Below, one piece after another: positions 19,105-28,261 of a DNA stretch of 64,000 nt. The stretch is from assembly GCF_001742305.1 (NCBI RefSeq), contig NZ_MJAT01000040.1, positions 60,844 to 124,843 on the forward strand. Direction: 5' to 3'. The position numbers were made by a program, and so were the translations under genes. Positions within the stretch are counted from its first letter, which is position 1; each line of letters starts with the position of its first letter. This stretch comes from Desulfuribacillus stibiiarsenatis. Its GTDB lineage: Bacteria; Bacillota; Bacilli; Desulfuribacillales; Desulfuribacillaceae. The notes beneath the pieces are model-generated. The model was not told where the DNA came from. It made no database searches and worked only from the letters and a program-made list of their open reading frames with translations.

Positions 19105-20013
19105 ATGAATCATCAAAAAGGGATTTTATTAGAGAGCGGGACCAATGAATTAGAAATCGTAGAATTTGGTATCGGCAGTGGTTGCTTTGGTATCAATGTT
19201 ATGAAAGTGCGGGAAATCGTCACTCCTCAAAAGATTACTAAGCTTCCAAATAGTCATCCCAATGCAGAAGGCGTAATACATTTACGTGGAGAAGTCATTC
19301 CACTTGTTGATTTAGCTAAGGCAATGAACTTATCTGCGTCCGAACGTCCTCAAGAAGATCGTATCATTATTGCCGAGTTTAATATGATTAAAGTTGCGTT
19401 CCACGTTCATACTGTGAATCGTATTCACCGTATTTCATGGGAGCAAATTGAAAAGCCTTCAGAATTCGCTGATGCTGATAAGAGTACAACAACAGGTATT
19501 ATTAAAATGGGTGAACGCTTAATTATCTTATTAGATTTTGAGAAAATTATCGTAGAAATGAGCCCGAAAACTGGAATCACTGTGGATCAGGTAAAAGAAC
19601 TTGGGCCACGTGTTCGTTCTAACAAAAATATTTTAATTGCAGAAGATTCTACTATGCTTCGTCAATTGTTACGCGATACATTAGGAGAAGCAGGCTTCCA
19701 AAACCTATATTTCTATAATGACGGAAGATTAGCGTGGGAGTATTTAGAAGACCTAGCGAATAAATATGGCGATAAGCTAACAGATCACATTCAGTTAGTC
19801 ATTACAGATATAGAAATGCCTAAGATGGATGGGCATCATTTTACTAGAAGAGTGAAAGAACACAATCAATTAAAGAAACTACCAGTCATCATCTTCTCTT
19901 CTCTGATTACTGACACACTCAGACATAAAGGCGAAGTCGTAGGTGCTGATGCACAAATCAGCAAGCCTGAGATTACCGACTTAGTCCGCACAATCGATAG
20001 ACTTATATTATAG
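19105..20013 (+). CDS. cheV: Chemotaxis coupling protein CheV
   Basis: 302 residues with a CheW-like domain (about 15-160) joined to a receiver domain (about 172-300), the CheV layout and length. The CheW part has FGINVMKVREIV and VIHLRGEVIPLVDL; the receiver has acidic ILIAEDSTMLRQL, the phosphorylatable Asp in LVITDIEMPKMDGH and a conserved Lys in AQISKPE. It couples chemoreceptors to CheA and adapts through phosphorylation. No other classical chemotaxis gene is adjacent; the nearest related genes are the CheY/CheX-like pair at 39488. In this genome the target could be pili as well as flagella. Confidence 0.93.
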   Translation: MNHQKGILLESGTNELEIVEFGIGSGCFGINVMKVREIVTPQKITKLPNSHPNAEGVIHLRGEVIPLVDLAKAMNLSASERPQEDRIIIAEFNMIKVAFHVHTVNRIHRISWEQIEKPSEFADADKSTTTGIIKMGERLIILLDFEKIIVEMSPKTGITVDQVKELGPRVRSNKNILIAEDSTMLRQLLRDTLGEAGFQNLYFYNDGRLAWEYLEDLANKYGDKLTDHIQLVITDIEMPKMDGHHFTRRVKEHNQLKKLPVIIFSSLITDTLRHKGEVVGADAQISKPEITDLVRTIDRLIL

Positions 20014-20085
20014 TATGCCTACCAAATAGGAGCATAGATTTCAATGATTTAATGGTTTAGGAATGTTAAATTGTAGAAATACTAG

Positions 20086-20109
20086 AAAGAGCCATATTGG
20101 CTCTTTTTC
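20086..20109 (+). terminator. Terminator after cheV
   Basis: AAAGAGCC and GGCTCTTT pair around ATATT, then U residues. Confidence 0.85.
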
Positions 20110-20156
20110 GATTTTAGTGATGTTGGCATCGGTTACTATTTAACATCACTGGAAAA

Positions 20157-20185
20157 GAAGGAAATATAAAAATCTTGTCGAATAA
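20157..20185 (+). promoter_or_regulatory. Sigma-H-type promoter
   Basis: GAAGGAAAT, an 11-nt spacer and GTCGAATAA match the sigma-H consensus RnAGGAWWW-N11/12-RnnGAATWW at every defined position. TTGTCGAAT also resembles a Spo0A box. Transcription would begin near 20192, about 47 nt before ATG 20239. Two more promoters with the same spacing occur at 23882 and 58853. Confidence 0.65.
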
Positions 20186-20238
20186 CAGTACTAGTGATGA
20201 TTGTTTTTAGCTTTTTACATCAAGATAGGGGGGAGTAA

Positions 20239-21393
20239 ATGGAATACTACTACGCACTTTATATATCCATAGTAATCATTTCATACCTTCTTTTAAGTAA
20301 GAAAGTGCAAATTTTGAATGAATCGATTGGGAAGATATCTTATTGGAGTGCAGCTCTAATAGGGTTAATGTCTCCCTTTTTATTTGAGGCTTCTGATATC
20401 GTAGTAGCGTCTTCTATTTACATAGGGATTGCATTGATAGCGGCTATTATTTTAAGCAATTATAGCACTAGAGTGGGACAAGCTAATAAGGACGAAGTAG
20501 TGGAACTCAGTTCTGAGGAAATCGAGCAAATTTTGGAATCCCAACAGCAAGAGATACAAATGCAAGAGGAGATTGTTCATCAGTCTTTACAGGAAGTAAA
20601 AGAAGTAATAACAGAAGAAGTACAAGAAGTACAAGAAGTAGCAGTAGTGAAAACGCAAGAAGAGCAAGAAAAAGAAGAAGTACAAGAAAAAGAAGAAGTA
20701 CAAGAAATACAAGAAATACAAGAAATACAGGAAAAAGAAGAAGTACTAGAAATAGAAGAAAAAGTTGAAATAGAAATAGAAATAGAAGTAGAAGTAGAAG
20801 AAACACAAGAATTAGTAGAAGTAGAAGAAATTATCCCAATTAGAAAACCTAAGATTACACCGATACTATCCAAAGTAGAAGATCGTGTTATATTGGAAGA
20901 CACAGGCATGCCAATTATACCATATATACCTGATGTACCAGTGATGTCAGAAATCCCAACAGTTGCTGCTTCTAATGATGAGACAAGCTCTAAACAATCA
21001 GAACCGTCATTTAATGTCATTGATGAGTTTAATGAACTAATTCGATTAAAATCCCTACGCAAATACCAAGCGGCGATAGAAATCGGTACGAAGATTGAAA
21101 AGTCTGAGTCAATACCAGATATTATGCGCCACATGGCAACTTCGGAGCTTGCTGACTTATATTTAGAATTAGGAGACTATGCAACAGCCATTCATTACTT
21201 ACAATCGATGTACAAGATTCCATCTCTTTCGAAGGAACTCGTATTAGATGTAAAATATAGAATTGAACACATCCATATTGTGAAAACATTACTCGAAAAG
21301 AATAAGAAGCCTGAAATGTCATGGTCTTCTGTACCAAGAATGATTCAGCGTCAAGCGGAAGAAGAGTTAGCATTACTGAAAGCAGATAAATAA
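20239..21393 (+). CDS. Membrane-anchored protein with acidic repeats and TPR-like end
   Basis: Not recognised. 384 residues: two to three hydrophobic helices (about 1-75), then a highly acidic low-complexity region (about 85-205) made of EVQE, EIQE, EKEEV and EIEIEVE repeats that should form a long coiled or extended rod, a Pro-rich hinge, and a helical C-terminal domain (about 260-384) with TPR-like features (YQAAIEIGTKIEKSESIPD, LADLYLELGDYATAIHYL). It would sit in the cytoplasmic membrane with the rod and TPR in the cytoplasm. GGGGGGAG precedes ATG 20239. A sigma-H-like promoter lies just upstream, and it heads a three-gene group with the PRC-barrel and VanW-type genes. Confidence 0.75.
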   Translation: MEYYYALYISIVIISYLLLSKKVQILNESIGKISYWSAALIGLMSPFLFEASDIVVASSIYIGIALIAAIILSNYSTRVGQANKDEVVELSSEEIEQILESQQQEIQMQEEIVHQSLQEVKEVITEEVQEVQEVAVVKTQEEQEKEEVQEKEEVQEIQEIQEIQEKEEVLEIEEKVEIEIEIEVEVEETQELVEVEEIIPIRKPKITPILSKVEDRVILEDTGMPIIPYIPDVPVMSEIPTVAASNDETSSKQSEPSFNVIDEFNELIRLKSLRKYQAAIEIGTKIEKSESIPDIMRHMATSELADLYLELGDYATAIHYLQSMYKIPSLSKELVLDVKYRIEHIHIVKTLLEKNKKPEMSWSSVPRMIQRQAEEELALLKADK

Positions 21394-21427
21394 GAACTTA
21401 TCTATTAATTTTAAAGGAGCGGTTTGA

Positions 21428-22396
21428 ATGAAGAAAAGTACAGAAATTAAAGGTTTACCTATTTTTAGCATAATGGATGGTAAAGAAGCTGGTGGCGTTA
21501 GAAGTTTACTGATTAATGCAGATCAAGGTATGGTGGAATATCTAATAGTTGAAACACTTAGTTTAGATTTTGGTATCAAAGCGATTCCTTTTGAGAAAAT
21601 AGAAGGTATAGGAAGTTATGCTGTCACGATTGAAAGCGATGCTTCGATTATTGAATTAGCAGATACGCCAACTTCTCATGACATGCTAAAAAAGAACATT
21701 CAAATCATTAACAATAAAGTGATGACGAAAAAAGGATCTTTACTAGGAAATGTTAGTGAATTCTACATTGATGAGTTCTCAGGAAAAATTCTAGGTTGTG
21801 TTTTAACAAACAATCAAGAATTAGAAGGAAAAGTAATTTTAGAGAAAAATATTCTTACATATGGTAAAGAAGTAGTGGTAGTAGTAGAAGACATCATAGA
21901 TCAACTTGTATCATTTGAAGATTTCGCGCAAGCGGAGCCTGCTCTTGTAGAAAAAAAAAATGAAACTTTAGCTCCTAAGGCAGTTGTTGTCGAGAAACCA
22001 GCTGCTGTTGAAGTAGTGAAACCAGCGGTTGAAGTGGTAGTGCCTGTGGTAGAAGTGAATACACCTGTTGTAGAAGAACAAGAACCTGTAGTGGAAGAAA
22101 CGATTACTGAACCAGTGGTGGAAGAAGCACCGGCTGTTGAAGCTGTAGAAGAAAAAGTTGCTCCATCTGAAGTCTATGAGGAAACACTTGTAGTAGATAC
22201 AACGGATGTTGCGAAACAATTCGAAGATCGCCAGGCATTATTTCTAAAAGGTAAGAAAGTTACTCGTGATTTCATTGGTGATAATGGAGCGGTGATTGTT
22301 CCTACAGGTACGATTCTTACAGAAGAACAAGTATTACAAGTAAAAGCAATGGGACGTAACAAGCTTCTGGAATTAAGCATGATTGTAACGGATTAA
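21428..22396 (+). CDS. PRC-barrel domain protein with Val/Glu/Pro-rich linker
   Basis: 322 residues. Residues 1 to about 165 look like two PRC-barrel domains in tandem (KGLPIFSIMDGKEAGGVRSL, then NKVMTKKGSLLGNVSEFYID), a fold used for RNA- or protein-binding adaptors. A linker (about 180-255) of VVEKP, VVEEA-type repeats follows, then a small conserved-looking end with GKKVTRDFIGDNGAVIVPTG. There is no signal peptide, so it is cytoplasmic. It lies 34 nt after the acidic TPR-like gene, with AAAGGAG before ATG. Both genes carry acidic linkers, which suggests a scaffold, but the function is unknown. Confidence 0.75.
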   Translation: MKKSTEIKGLPIFSIMDGKEAGGVRSLLINADQGMVEYLIVETLSLDFGIKAIPFEKIEGIGSYAVTIESDASIIELADTPTSHDMLKKNIQIINNKVMTKKGSLLGNVSEFYIDEFSGKILGCVLTNNQELEGKVILEKNILTYGKEVVVVVEDIIDQLVSFEDFAQAEPALVEKKNETLAPKAVVVEKPAAVEVVKPAVEVVVPVVEVNTPVVEEQEPVVEETITEPVVEEAPAVEAVEEKVAPSEVYEETLVVDTTDVAKQFEDRQALFLKGKKVTRDFIGDNGAVIVPTGTILTEEQVLQVKAMGRNKLLELSMIVTD

Positions 22397-22417
22397 TTGT
22401 TTTCAAGGGGGTAGACG

Positions 22418-23827
22418 ATGGACTCAAAATCGCGCTTCGGACATGGCGTGAGAATATTTGCGGTTTTCTTGATTCCGCTATTAGTTCTTAGTAATATATC
22501 GTTGTTAGTGGCAGATCAAGTAAGTGCAAATGATAAGCAAAGCCATATTATGAAAAACGGATTTTCCATTGCGGGCGTACCTCTCGAAAATATGACCCAA
22601 GAGGAAGCTGTCGAGGCTTTACATGAAGTTGTAAGCAAGATTGAAGATCAGGATATTATCATTGTTGTAGAAGATAGAGAATGGATTGTCCCAATTAGAG
22701 ACATCAATGTTCTATATGATGTCGAGTCGACAGTTAGAGAAACCTTTAGCTTAACTAGAGATACTCGAAGACAAAACGTACCATTGATTTTTCAATATAA
22801 CCGAAATGCTATGCTTGAAATTTTACAAGGCATAGCGAATGAGATGAATACCCCAGTAGTAAATGCAAGAATTGTGAAAAAGGGTAGTAAATTTGAAAAG
22901 CTTCCAGAACAAATTGGACGTAAAATCAATATTGATAACTCTCTTTTAACAATCCAATCAGCTCTTGGCAATGGCCTTCAATCCAACACGATTATGTTAG
23001 ACTTAGTTGAAGTTATGCCAAAGGTTGTATCGAACGATATCCGAGATATAGACAAGCATTTTGCTAGTTATTCTACTTTCGTCGAGACGAAAGATGTGAA
23101 ACGAATTCATAATATCCAACGTGCAATTGAACAGATCGATGCTGTAGTTGTAAAACCGAATGAAATACTTTCTTTTAATGATCATGCGGGGCCTTATACG
23201 GAAGCTAATCGATATGTAGTTGCTCCCGTTTTCGTAGAAGAAGTATTATCAGAAGGAATTGGTGGTGGAGTCTGCCAAGTGTCGTCTACTTTGTACGTGG
23301 CAGGGCTTAAAGCAGGTATGCAAGTGTTGGAGCACAAAAGTCACACGAGACCGGTGCAATATGTGCCATTAGGCTATGATGCAACAATTATAGACGGAAA
23401 GTACGACCTGAAAATGACGAATTCTAAACGTAAGAACCTATATGTTGCTTTCACCTATACAGATCAACATGAGTTAATTGTAGATATCTATGGAAATCAA
23501 GGGGATTATGTGGAATATGCCTTGGAAACCAGGAATCAACAAGAATTTCTACCAGACCGCGTGTACCACTTAGATACAACGATTGGTCCGTATAGTGAGA
23601 AGACTATTTCAGAAGGCGAAAAAGGATATAAGATAGAGTTGTACCGTACTTGGGATCAGCGCAAGCAAGAGGAGCTCATCATGCAATATGAGTATAAGGC
23701 TGTACCGCAGGTAATCGGCGTTGGTGAGAAGCATGGTAAGGCAAAGGATACACCAGAAAATAAAAACATTCAGTCGACTAAACCAACGAACACAAACTCG
23801 AAGCAAGTAAAGGGTCAATTAGGATAA
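22418..23827 (+). CDS. VanW family protein with N-terminal PG-binding-4 domain
   Basis: 469-residue exported cell-envelope protein. A signal or anchor helix spans about residues 10-32. A PG_binding_4-type region follows (about 45-170), then the VanW domain with VKPNEILSFNDHAGPYTEAN, GGGVCQVSSTLY and the HTRPVQYVPLGYDATI stretch; the end resembles a G5 domain. This architecture matches Bacillus YoaR-like proteins. Despite the name, family members outside vancomycin clusters have no proven resistance role. GGGGG precedes ATG 22418. It ends the three-gene group; the next terminator is at 23929. Confidence 0.85.
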   Translation: MDSKSRFGHGVRIFAVFLIPLLVLSNISLLVADQVSANDKQSHIMKNGFSIAGVPLENMTQEEAVEALHEVVSKIEDQDIIIVVEDREWIVPIRDINVLYDVESTVRETFSLTRDTRRQNVPLIFQYNRNAMLEILQGIANEMNTPVVNARIVKKGSKFEKLPEQIGRKINIDNSLLTIQSALGNGLQSNTIMLDLVEVMPKVVSNDIRDIDKHFASYSTFVETKDVKRIHNIQRAIEQIDAVVVKPNEILSFNDHAGPYTEANRYVVAPVFVEEVLSEGIGGGVCQVSSTLYVAGLKAGMQVLEHKSHTRPVQYVPLGYDATIIDGKYDLKMTNSKRKNLYVAFTYTDQHELIVDIYGNQGDYVEYALETRNQQEFLPDRVYHLDTTIGPYSEKTISEGEKGYKIELYRTWDQRKQEELIMQYEYKAVPQVIGVGEKHGKAKDTPENKNIQSTKPTNTNSKQVKGQLG

Positions 23828-23881
23828 AAATACCATATTTTTTACTTGAATAGACTTTTTACCTAAAAATTTTCATAGGAA

Positions 23882-23910
23882 AAAGGAATTATAAATTTTT
23901 TGTCGAATAG
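23882..23910 (+). promoter_or_regulatory. Sigma-H-type promoter upstream of the pilus cluster
   Basis: AAAGGAATT, 11-nt spacer, GTCGAATAG: full match to the sigma-H consensus, with an overlapping Spo0A-box-like TTTGTCGAA. The start would be near 23917. A terminator hairpin (23929-23963) lies just downstream, so transcripts would be attenuated, or would be a short RNA, unless read-through occurs. Confidence 0.6.
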
Positions 23911-23928
23911 ACTTTAATAGGCACTATT

Positions 23929-23963
23929 ACCGGCCCACATGAATATCATGGAGCCGGTTTTTT
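23929..23963 (+). terminator. Terminator between the VanW gene and pilB
   Basis: ACCGGC/GCCGGT with inner CATGA/TCATG pairing, then six U residues. It ends the operon of 20239-23827 and also stands within the putative leader from the promoter at 23882. Confidence 0.8.
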
Positions 23964-23966
23964 AGT

Positions 23967-24055
23967 ATAACAGAATATTTGAAAATTCTGTTATAAGTAG
24001 CGGCAACTATGGCATTACCTGCGTCTAAAAGACTTGGTAAATGCCAAGTTTTGTT
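23967..24055 (+). other. Two further hairpins in the pilB leader
   Basis: The 321-bp gap before pilB holds, after the terminator, a perfect 10-bp hairpin (ATAACAGAAT/ATTCTGTTAT, 23967-23994) and a nested hairpin (GGCATTACC 24011-24019 with GGTAAATGCC 24036-24045, inner GTCT/AGAC) followed by AAGTTTTGTTT. I do not recognise a known riboswitch. No convincing sigma-A promoter was found, although AT-rich sequence near 24104-24114 could contain a -10. Confidence 0.4.
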
Positions 24056-24148
24056 TATTAATTTTATTTCATAGTATTGAGAGTTTATTCAGAGACTTCG
24101 TGTTATTATATAAATAGGTTAGAAATAGTCTAATTTGGAGGAAACATC

Positions 24149-25861
24149 GTGGCTAAACCCGAGAAAAAACGTTTAGGAGATCTTCTAGTTGAATCCAATT
24201 TAATTACTGACATACAGTTGCAAGAAGCGTTACGTGTCCAAAGAGATATGGGTGTACGCTTAGGGCAAGCATTGATTCAATTAGGATTCGTTACACAACA
24301 AAGTATCAATGAAGTCTTAGAGTTTCAATTAGGCATACCACAAGTACAGTTGCATAAATTACGTTTAGACCCTAGAGTTGTCAAAATCATATCTGGTGAT
24401 CTTGCAAGAAGACATAAAGTGGTACCAATTGAACGAACGAGTACTGGACTAAGACTAGCGATGGCCGATCCACTGAATCTTGTCGCGTTTGACGATGTAA
24501 AGATGCAAACAAGCCTCGAAGTAGAGCCTGTAATTGCGATGGAAATTGAAATTGATCGAGTCATATCCAGATTCTTCGGTTTGACAGATACTGTTAAACA
24601 AGCCTTTGGTGATCAATTTCAGGAGATGCAGAAGCAGGACCAAGGGATTACCGATACAATTGACTTAGACGAATTAGCGAATGCAACAGATGAAGCTCCA
24701 ATTGCAAAGGCTGTCAATGCGATTATTCAGCAGTCGATTAAGGAGAAAGCATCTGACATTCATATTGAACCTGCGGAACGTCAAGTCCGTGTGCGTTATA
24801 GAATTGACGGCATCTTACAAGACATGATGGACTTGCCGAAACAGACGCAAGCGTCATTAGTTTCGAGAATTAAGATTATGGCAGATATGGACATCTCAGA
24901 AAAGCGCGTACCACAAGATGGACGTATTCAGATTAAGTCTGGTAATAGTAATATAGATTTGCGTATTTCGACTTTGCCGACAATATTTGGTGAGAAGGTC
25001 GTAATCCGTCTATTAGATAAATCAAATGTTTTATATTCAATCCAAGAATTAGGGATGGATTCCGACACGGAAGTCGTGTTCAAGAATTCATTAAAGCAAA
25101 CCTATGGCGTAATTCTCATAACAGGACCTACTGGTAGTGGTAAGACGACCACCCTTTATGCCGCACTTAATGAAATCAACGATGCGCAGAAGAATATCGT
25201 AACTGTCGAGGATCCCGTAGAATACGTATTAGATAGAATTAACCAGGTGCAAGTCAACACTAAAGCGGGTATGACATTTGCTGGAGGGTTACGGTCGATT
25301 CTTCGTCAAGACCCTGATATCATCATGGTCGGGGAGATTCGTGATAAGGAGACGGCGGAAATCGCCATCCGATCTGCAACAACGGGGCACTTAGTTTTGA
25401 GTACTTTGCATACTAACGATGCTGCTAGTACGATTACAAGATTGTTAGATTTGGAAATTGAACCATTTCTTGTAGCGTCAGCAGTGGTTGGAGTTCTGGC
25501 ACAACGATTAGTTCGTACAATTTGCCCTGATTGTAAGCGCAGTTTCCAGTTGCCGGAACAAGACCCTTGGAGATTGTTCCTTGGTGCGAGTGATACAGAA
25601 CCAATTACACTATACAAGGGGAATGGTTGTAGTTTCTGTAATAATACGGGATATAAAGGGCGGACTGCCATCCATGAATTCATGCCAGTAACTAAGGAGA
25701 TACGTAATTTAGTCGCCCGCAAAGCTTCGGCGGATGTGATAAAAGACGTTGGCCGCAAGGAAGGTATGATTACCCTAAAGGAAGATGGGATTAAAAAGGC
25801 ATTCGCAGGAAAAACCACTCTTCAAGAAATTGTGCGTGTGTCATATAATGATGAAAAGTAA
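24149..25861 (+). CDS. pilB: Type IV pilus assembly ATPase PilB
   Basis: 570-residue extension motor that powers pilin polymerisation. The N-terminal MshEN region carries two repeats, RLGDLLVESNLITDIQ (from residue 8) and RLGQALIQLGFVTQQSI (from residue 36), each ending LxxxLxxQ-like; such repeats bind c-di-GMP in MshE. The ATPase core has Walker A GPTGSGKTTTLYAAL, the Asp box, Walker B LRQDPDIIMVGEIRD, the His box STLHTNDAAST, and a four-Cys zinc knuckle (CPDC ... CSFC). Start is GTG 24149 after TTGGAGG. First gene of the pilus operon, 19 nt before pilT. Confidence 0.95.
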   Translation: MAKPEKKRLGDLLVESNLITDIQLQEALRVQRDMGVRLGQALIQLGFVTQQSINEVLEFQLGIPQVQLHKLRLDPRVVKIISGDLARRHKVVPIERTSTGLRLAMADPLNLVAFDDVKMQTSLEVEPVIAMEIEIDRVISRFFGLTDTVKQAFGDQFQEMQKQDQGITDTIDLDELANATDEAPIAKAVNAIIQQSIKEKASDIHIEPAERQVRVRYRIDGILQDMMDLPKQTQASLVSRIKIMADMDISEKRVPQDGRIQIKSGNSNIDLRISTLPTIFGEKVVIRLLDKSNVLYSIQELGMDSDTEVVFKNSLKQTYGVILITGPTGSGKTTTLYAALNEINDAQKNIVTVEDPVEYVLDRINQVQVNTKAGMTFAGGLRSILRQDPDIIMVGEIRDKETAEIAIRSATTGHLVLSTLHTNDAASTITRLLDLEIEPFLVASAVVGVLAQRLVRTICPDCKRSFQLPEQDPWRLFLGASDTEPITLYKGNGCSFCNNTGYKGRTAIHEFMPVTKEIRNLVARKASADVIKDVGRKEGMITLKEDGIKKAFAGKTTLQEIVRVSYNDEK

Positions 25862-25880
25862 CTAAGAGGAGAGTGTAATT

Positions 25881-26969
25881 ATGCAACTCAATGATATTCT
25901 GAAAGTTGCTGTGGAACACGGGGCTTCCGACATTCATTTAACATTCAATGCAACCCCTGTATTTCGCGTCAGTGGTAAATTAACGCCCGCAGGCCATTTT
26001 AGCCCAGTGTATAGCAATAAGTTAAGTCATCAAGATATGATTGACCTTATGAAACAAGTTGCAACCCCAGAACAGCAACAGACCCTAGATAAAAAGGGAG
26101 AAGTCGACTTCTCATTTTCAATTCCGAATGTTGCTCGCTTTCGTGCGAATATTTTTAAACAACAAAAGCACATTGCAATGGTAATGCGTATCATTCCGAC
26201 AAAGATTCTCACGATGGAGCAATTGAATTTGCCACCAGTGATGCGTGAATTAGCGGATAAAAGAAGTGGATTAGTTCTAGTCACTGGTCCTACTGGAAGT
26301 GGTAAATCTACAACCCTTGCTGCGATGATTGATTATATAAATCAGAAAAAATATGAGCATATTATAACCTTAGAGGATCCACTAGAGTTTATCCATGAAC
26401 ATAAAAACAGTGTCATCAACCAAAGGGAAATCCATCTGGATTCCGAAAGCTTTGCTTCTGCATTACGAGCTGCTATGAGACAAGATCCAGATGTCATCCT
26501 AGTCGGAGAAATGCGTGACCTTGAAACCATCAGCATTGCAATTACTGCGGCAGAAACTGGTCACCTAGTGTTTGGAACTCTTCATACTTCTTCGGCAGCG
26601 TCCACTGTGGATCGAATTATTGATGTATTCCCACCACATCAACAGCAACAAATTCGTATTCAATTAGCAGCTACCTTACAGGGTGTTGTTGCACAGCTAC
26701 TACTTCCGAAGAAAGATGGGAATGGCCGCGTAGCAGCTATGGAAATTATGACGGTAACACCAGCAATCCGAAATCTAATTCGCGAAGGGAAGACACACCA
26801 AATCCCTTCATCGATACAAACAGGCGGTAAGTTCGGTATGCAAAGCATGGACTTAGCTCTGAAGAGTCTGTTACAACAAGGGTTAATTACTCAAGAAGCA
26901 GCAAATAAGCTTTTTGTTGATAAAGATAATACCAGCAATTCATCACCTAATATGGGGAGTCTGTGGTAA
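25881..26969 (+). CDS. pilT: Type IV pilus retraction ATPase PilT
   Basis: 362-residue hexameric motor for pilus retraction. It has the PilT N-terminal domain (HGASDIHLTFNATPVFRVSG), Walker A GPTGSGKSTTLAAM, Asp box ITLEDPLEFIHEH, Walker B RQDPDVILVGEMRD and His box GTLHTSSAAST. The PilT-specific AIRNLIREGKTHQI motif near the end separates it from PilB and lacks the zinc knuckle. AGAGGAGAG precedes ATG 25881. Its presence means the pili can retract, as in twitching and DNA uptake. Its stop overlaps the possible GTG start of pilC. Confidence 0.95.
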   Translation: MQLNDILKVAVEHGASDIHLTFNATPVFRVSGKLTPAGHFSPVYSNKLSHQDMIDLMKQVATPEQQQTLDKKGEVDFSFSIPNVARFRANIFKQQKHIAMVMRIIPTKILTMEQLNLPPVMRELADKRSGLVLVTGPTGSGKSTTLAAMIDYINQKKYEHIITLEDPLEFIHEHKNSVINQREIHLDSESFASALRAAMRQDPDVILVGEMRDLETISIAITAAETGHLVFGTLHTSSAASTVDRIIDVFPPHQQQQIRIQLAATLQGVVAQLLLPKKDGNGRVAAMEIMTVTPAIRNLIREGKTHQIPSSIQTGGKFGMQSMDLALKSLLQQGLITQEAANKLFVDKDNTSNSSPNMGSLW

Positions 26970-26971
26970 AA

Positions 26972-28195
26972 ATGGCATCATCCTTCCGATATCGAGCACG
27001 CGATCGGTCTGGGAAAGTGGTTGAAGGTATTGTGGAAGCTGAGAGTAGCCAAGCAGTATTAGGTCAGTTGCGCGCCCAAAACCTTATCGTCACGAAAGTT
27101 GAAAGCGTAAGTTCAACAACAACTATGAATCTGAATTTCAACTTCGCTTCATTGAATGAGAAGAAGGTGAAGACTAAGGACCTTGCAATCTTTAGCAGGC
27201 AGTTTGCGACAATGATTGATGCAGGGGTTCCTTTGCTACGGGCGTTAAATATCCTGCAAGTTCAGGTAGAAAACAAAGGACTTCGTAACGCATTACAAAC
27301 GATTGGTAAAGACTTAGAAAAAGGATTAACCCTATCAGAAGCGATGGGTAAACATCCAAAGATATTCCCGCTGATGTATACCAACATGATAGAAGCTGGT
27401 GAAGTGGGTGGGGTTCTTGAGCAAGTGCTAGAACGTATGGCCAACCACTTTGAAAAGGAAGATGAGATTAAAGAGAAAGTGAAATCGGCTCTTACCTATC
27501 CGACGGTTGTTTTTACAATGGCAATATTGGCGATAGTATTTATGTTAATCTTCGTACTCCCGTCGTTCATTTCCATATATGATGGGATGGATATTGAATT
27601 ACCTGGGATTACCTTATTTGTAATATCTATCAGTGATAGTTTGCGTATTTATTGGTATCTGTATCTAGGCTTCATAATCTCTATTTATATGCTATTTAAA
27701 CGTTTTCGCAGTGCTCCTAGAGGTAAGTTGATGTTAGACCGATTGATGCTTAGGATTCCGGTATTTGGTCCGCTCCAGACGAAATTGATTATTTCTCGTT
27801 TTAGCCGTACATTGAGTACATTATTACGAAGCGGTGTTCCGATTATCACGGCCCTAGAAGTTGTGAAGAAGACAACAGACAACAGTGTTATGATTGCCAG
27901 TTTAGACAAGGCGAAGAACAACGTGAGAGATGGTCAGGGGTTGGCAGAACCGCTAAAGGCATCAGGGGTATTTACTCCGATGGCACTGCACATGATAGCA
28001 GTAGGGGAAGAAACTGGGGAGCTTGACTTATTACTGGAAAAAATCAGCTTTTTCTATGATCGAGATGTTGATGCGCTCGTTAGCAAACTCTCTAGCGCCT
28101 TAGAACCAATGATTATGGTGTTTATGGGAATTGTCATAGGCGGAATTGTAATCGCATTTATGCTACCAATGGTAAAAATGTTCTCTGTAATTTAG
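26972..28195 (+). CDS. pilC: Type IV pilus inner-membrane platform protein PilC
   Basis: 407-residue T2SSF/PilC family protein. It begins FRYRARDRSGKVVEG, has two homologous cytoplasmic helical domains (FSRQFATMIDAGVPLLRALN near residue 75, and FSRTLSTLLRSGVPIITALE near 275) separated by transmembrane helices, and ends with a membrane helix. It links the PilB and PilT motors to the pilus base. Start choice is between GTG 26963 (3 nt after GGAG, overlapping pilT) and ATG 26972 (12 nt after); I took the ATG. The difference is three residues. Confidence 0.93.
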   Translation: MASSFRYRARDRSGKVVEGIVEAESSQAVLGQLRAQNLIVTKVESVSSTTTMNLNFNFASLNEKKVKTKDLAIFSRQFATMIDAGVPLLRALNILQVQVENKGLRNALQTIGKDLEKGLTLSEAMGKHPKIFPLMYTNMIEAGEVGGVLEQVLERMANHFEKEDEIKEKVKSALTYPTVVFTMAILAIVFMLIFVLPSFISIYDGMDIELPGITLFVISISDSLRIYWYLYLGFIISIYMLFKRFRSAPRGKLMLDRLMLRIPVFGPLQTKLIISRFSRTLSTLLRSGVPIITALEVVKKTTDNSVMIASLDKAKNNVRDGQGLAEPLKASGVFTPMALHMIAVGEETGELDLLLEKISFFYDRDVDALVSKLSSALEPMIMVFMGIVIGGIVIAFMLPMVKMFSVI

Positions 28196-28261
28196 AAAAC
28201 GCCTGTGTTATGATGAGAAAAGATTAATATACACAAAACTGATAGATAGGTTGGTATAAGC

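Noticed and set aside
20172..20183. Plain Spo0A boxes as the sole reading of the TTGTCGAAT motifs
   Set aside because: All three motif copies also have AGGAAWT exactly 11 nt upstream, which favours sigma-H promoters; Spo0A overlap is kept only as an alternative.
20580..21134. 184-codon minus-strand ORF
   Set aside because: Antisense to the acidic repeat region; the Ser/Thr/Ile-rich product is just the complement of GAA/GTA-rich codons and has no ribosome site.
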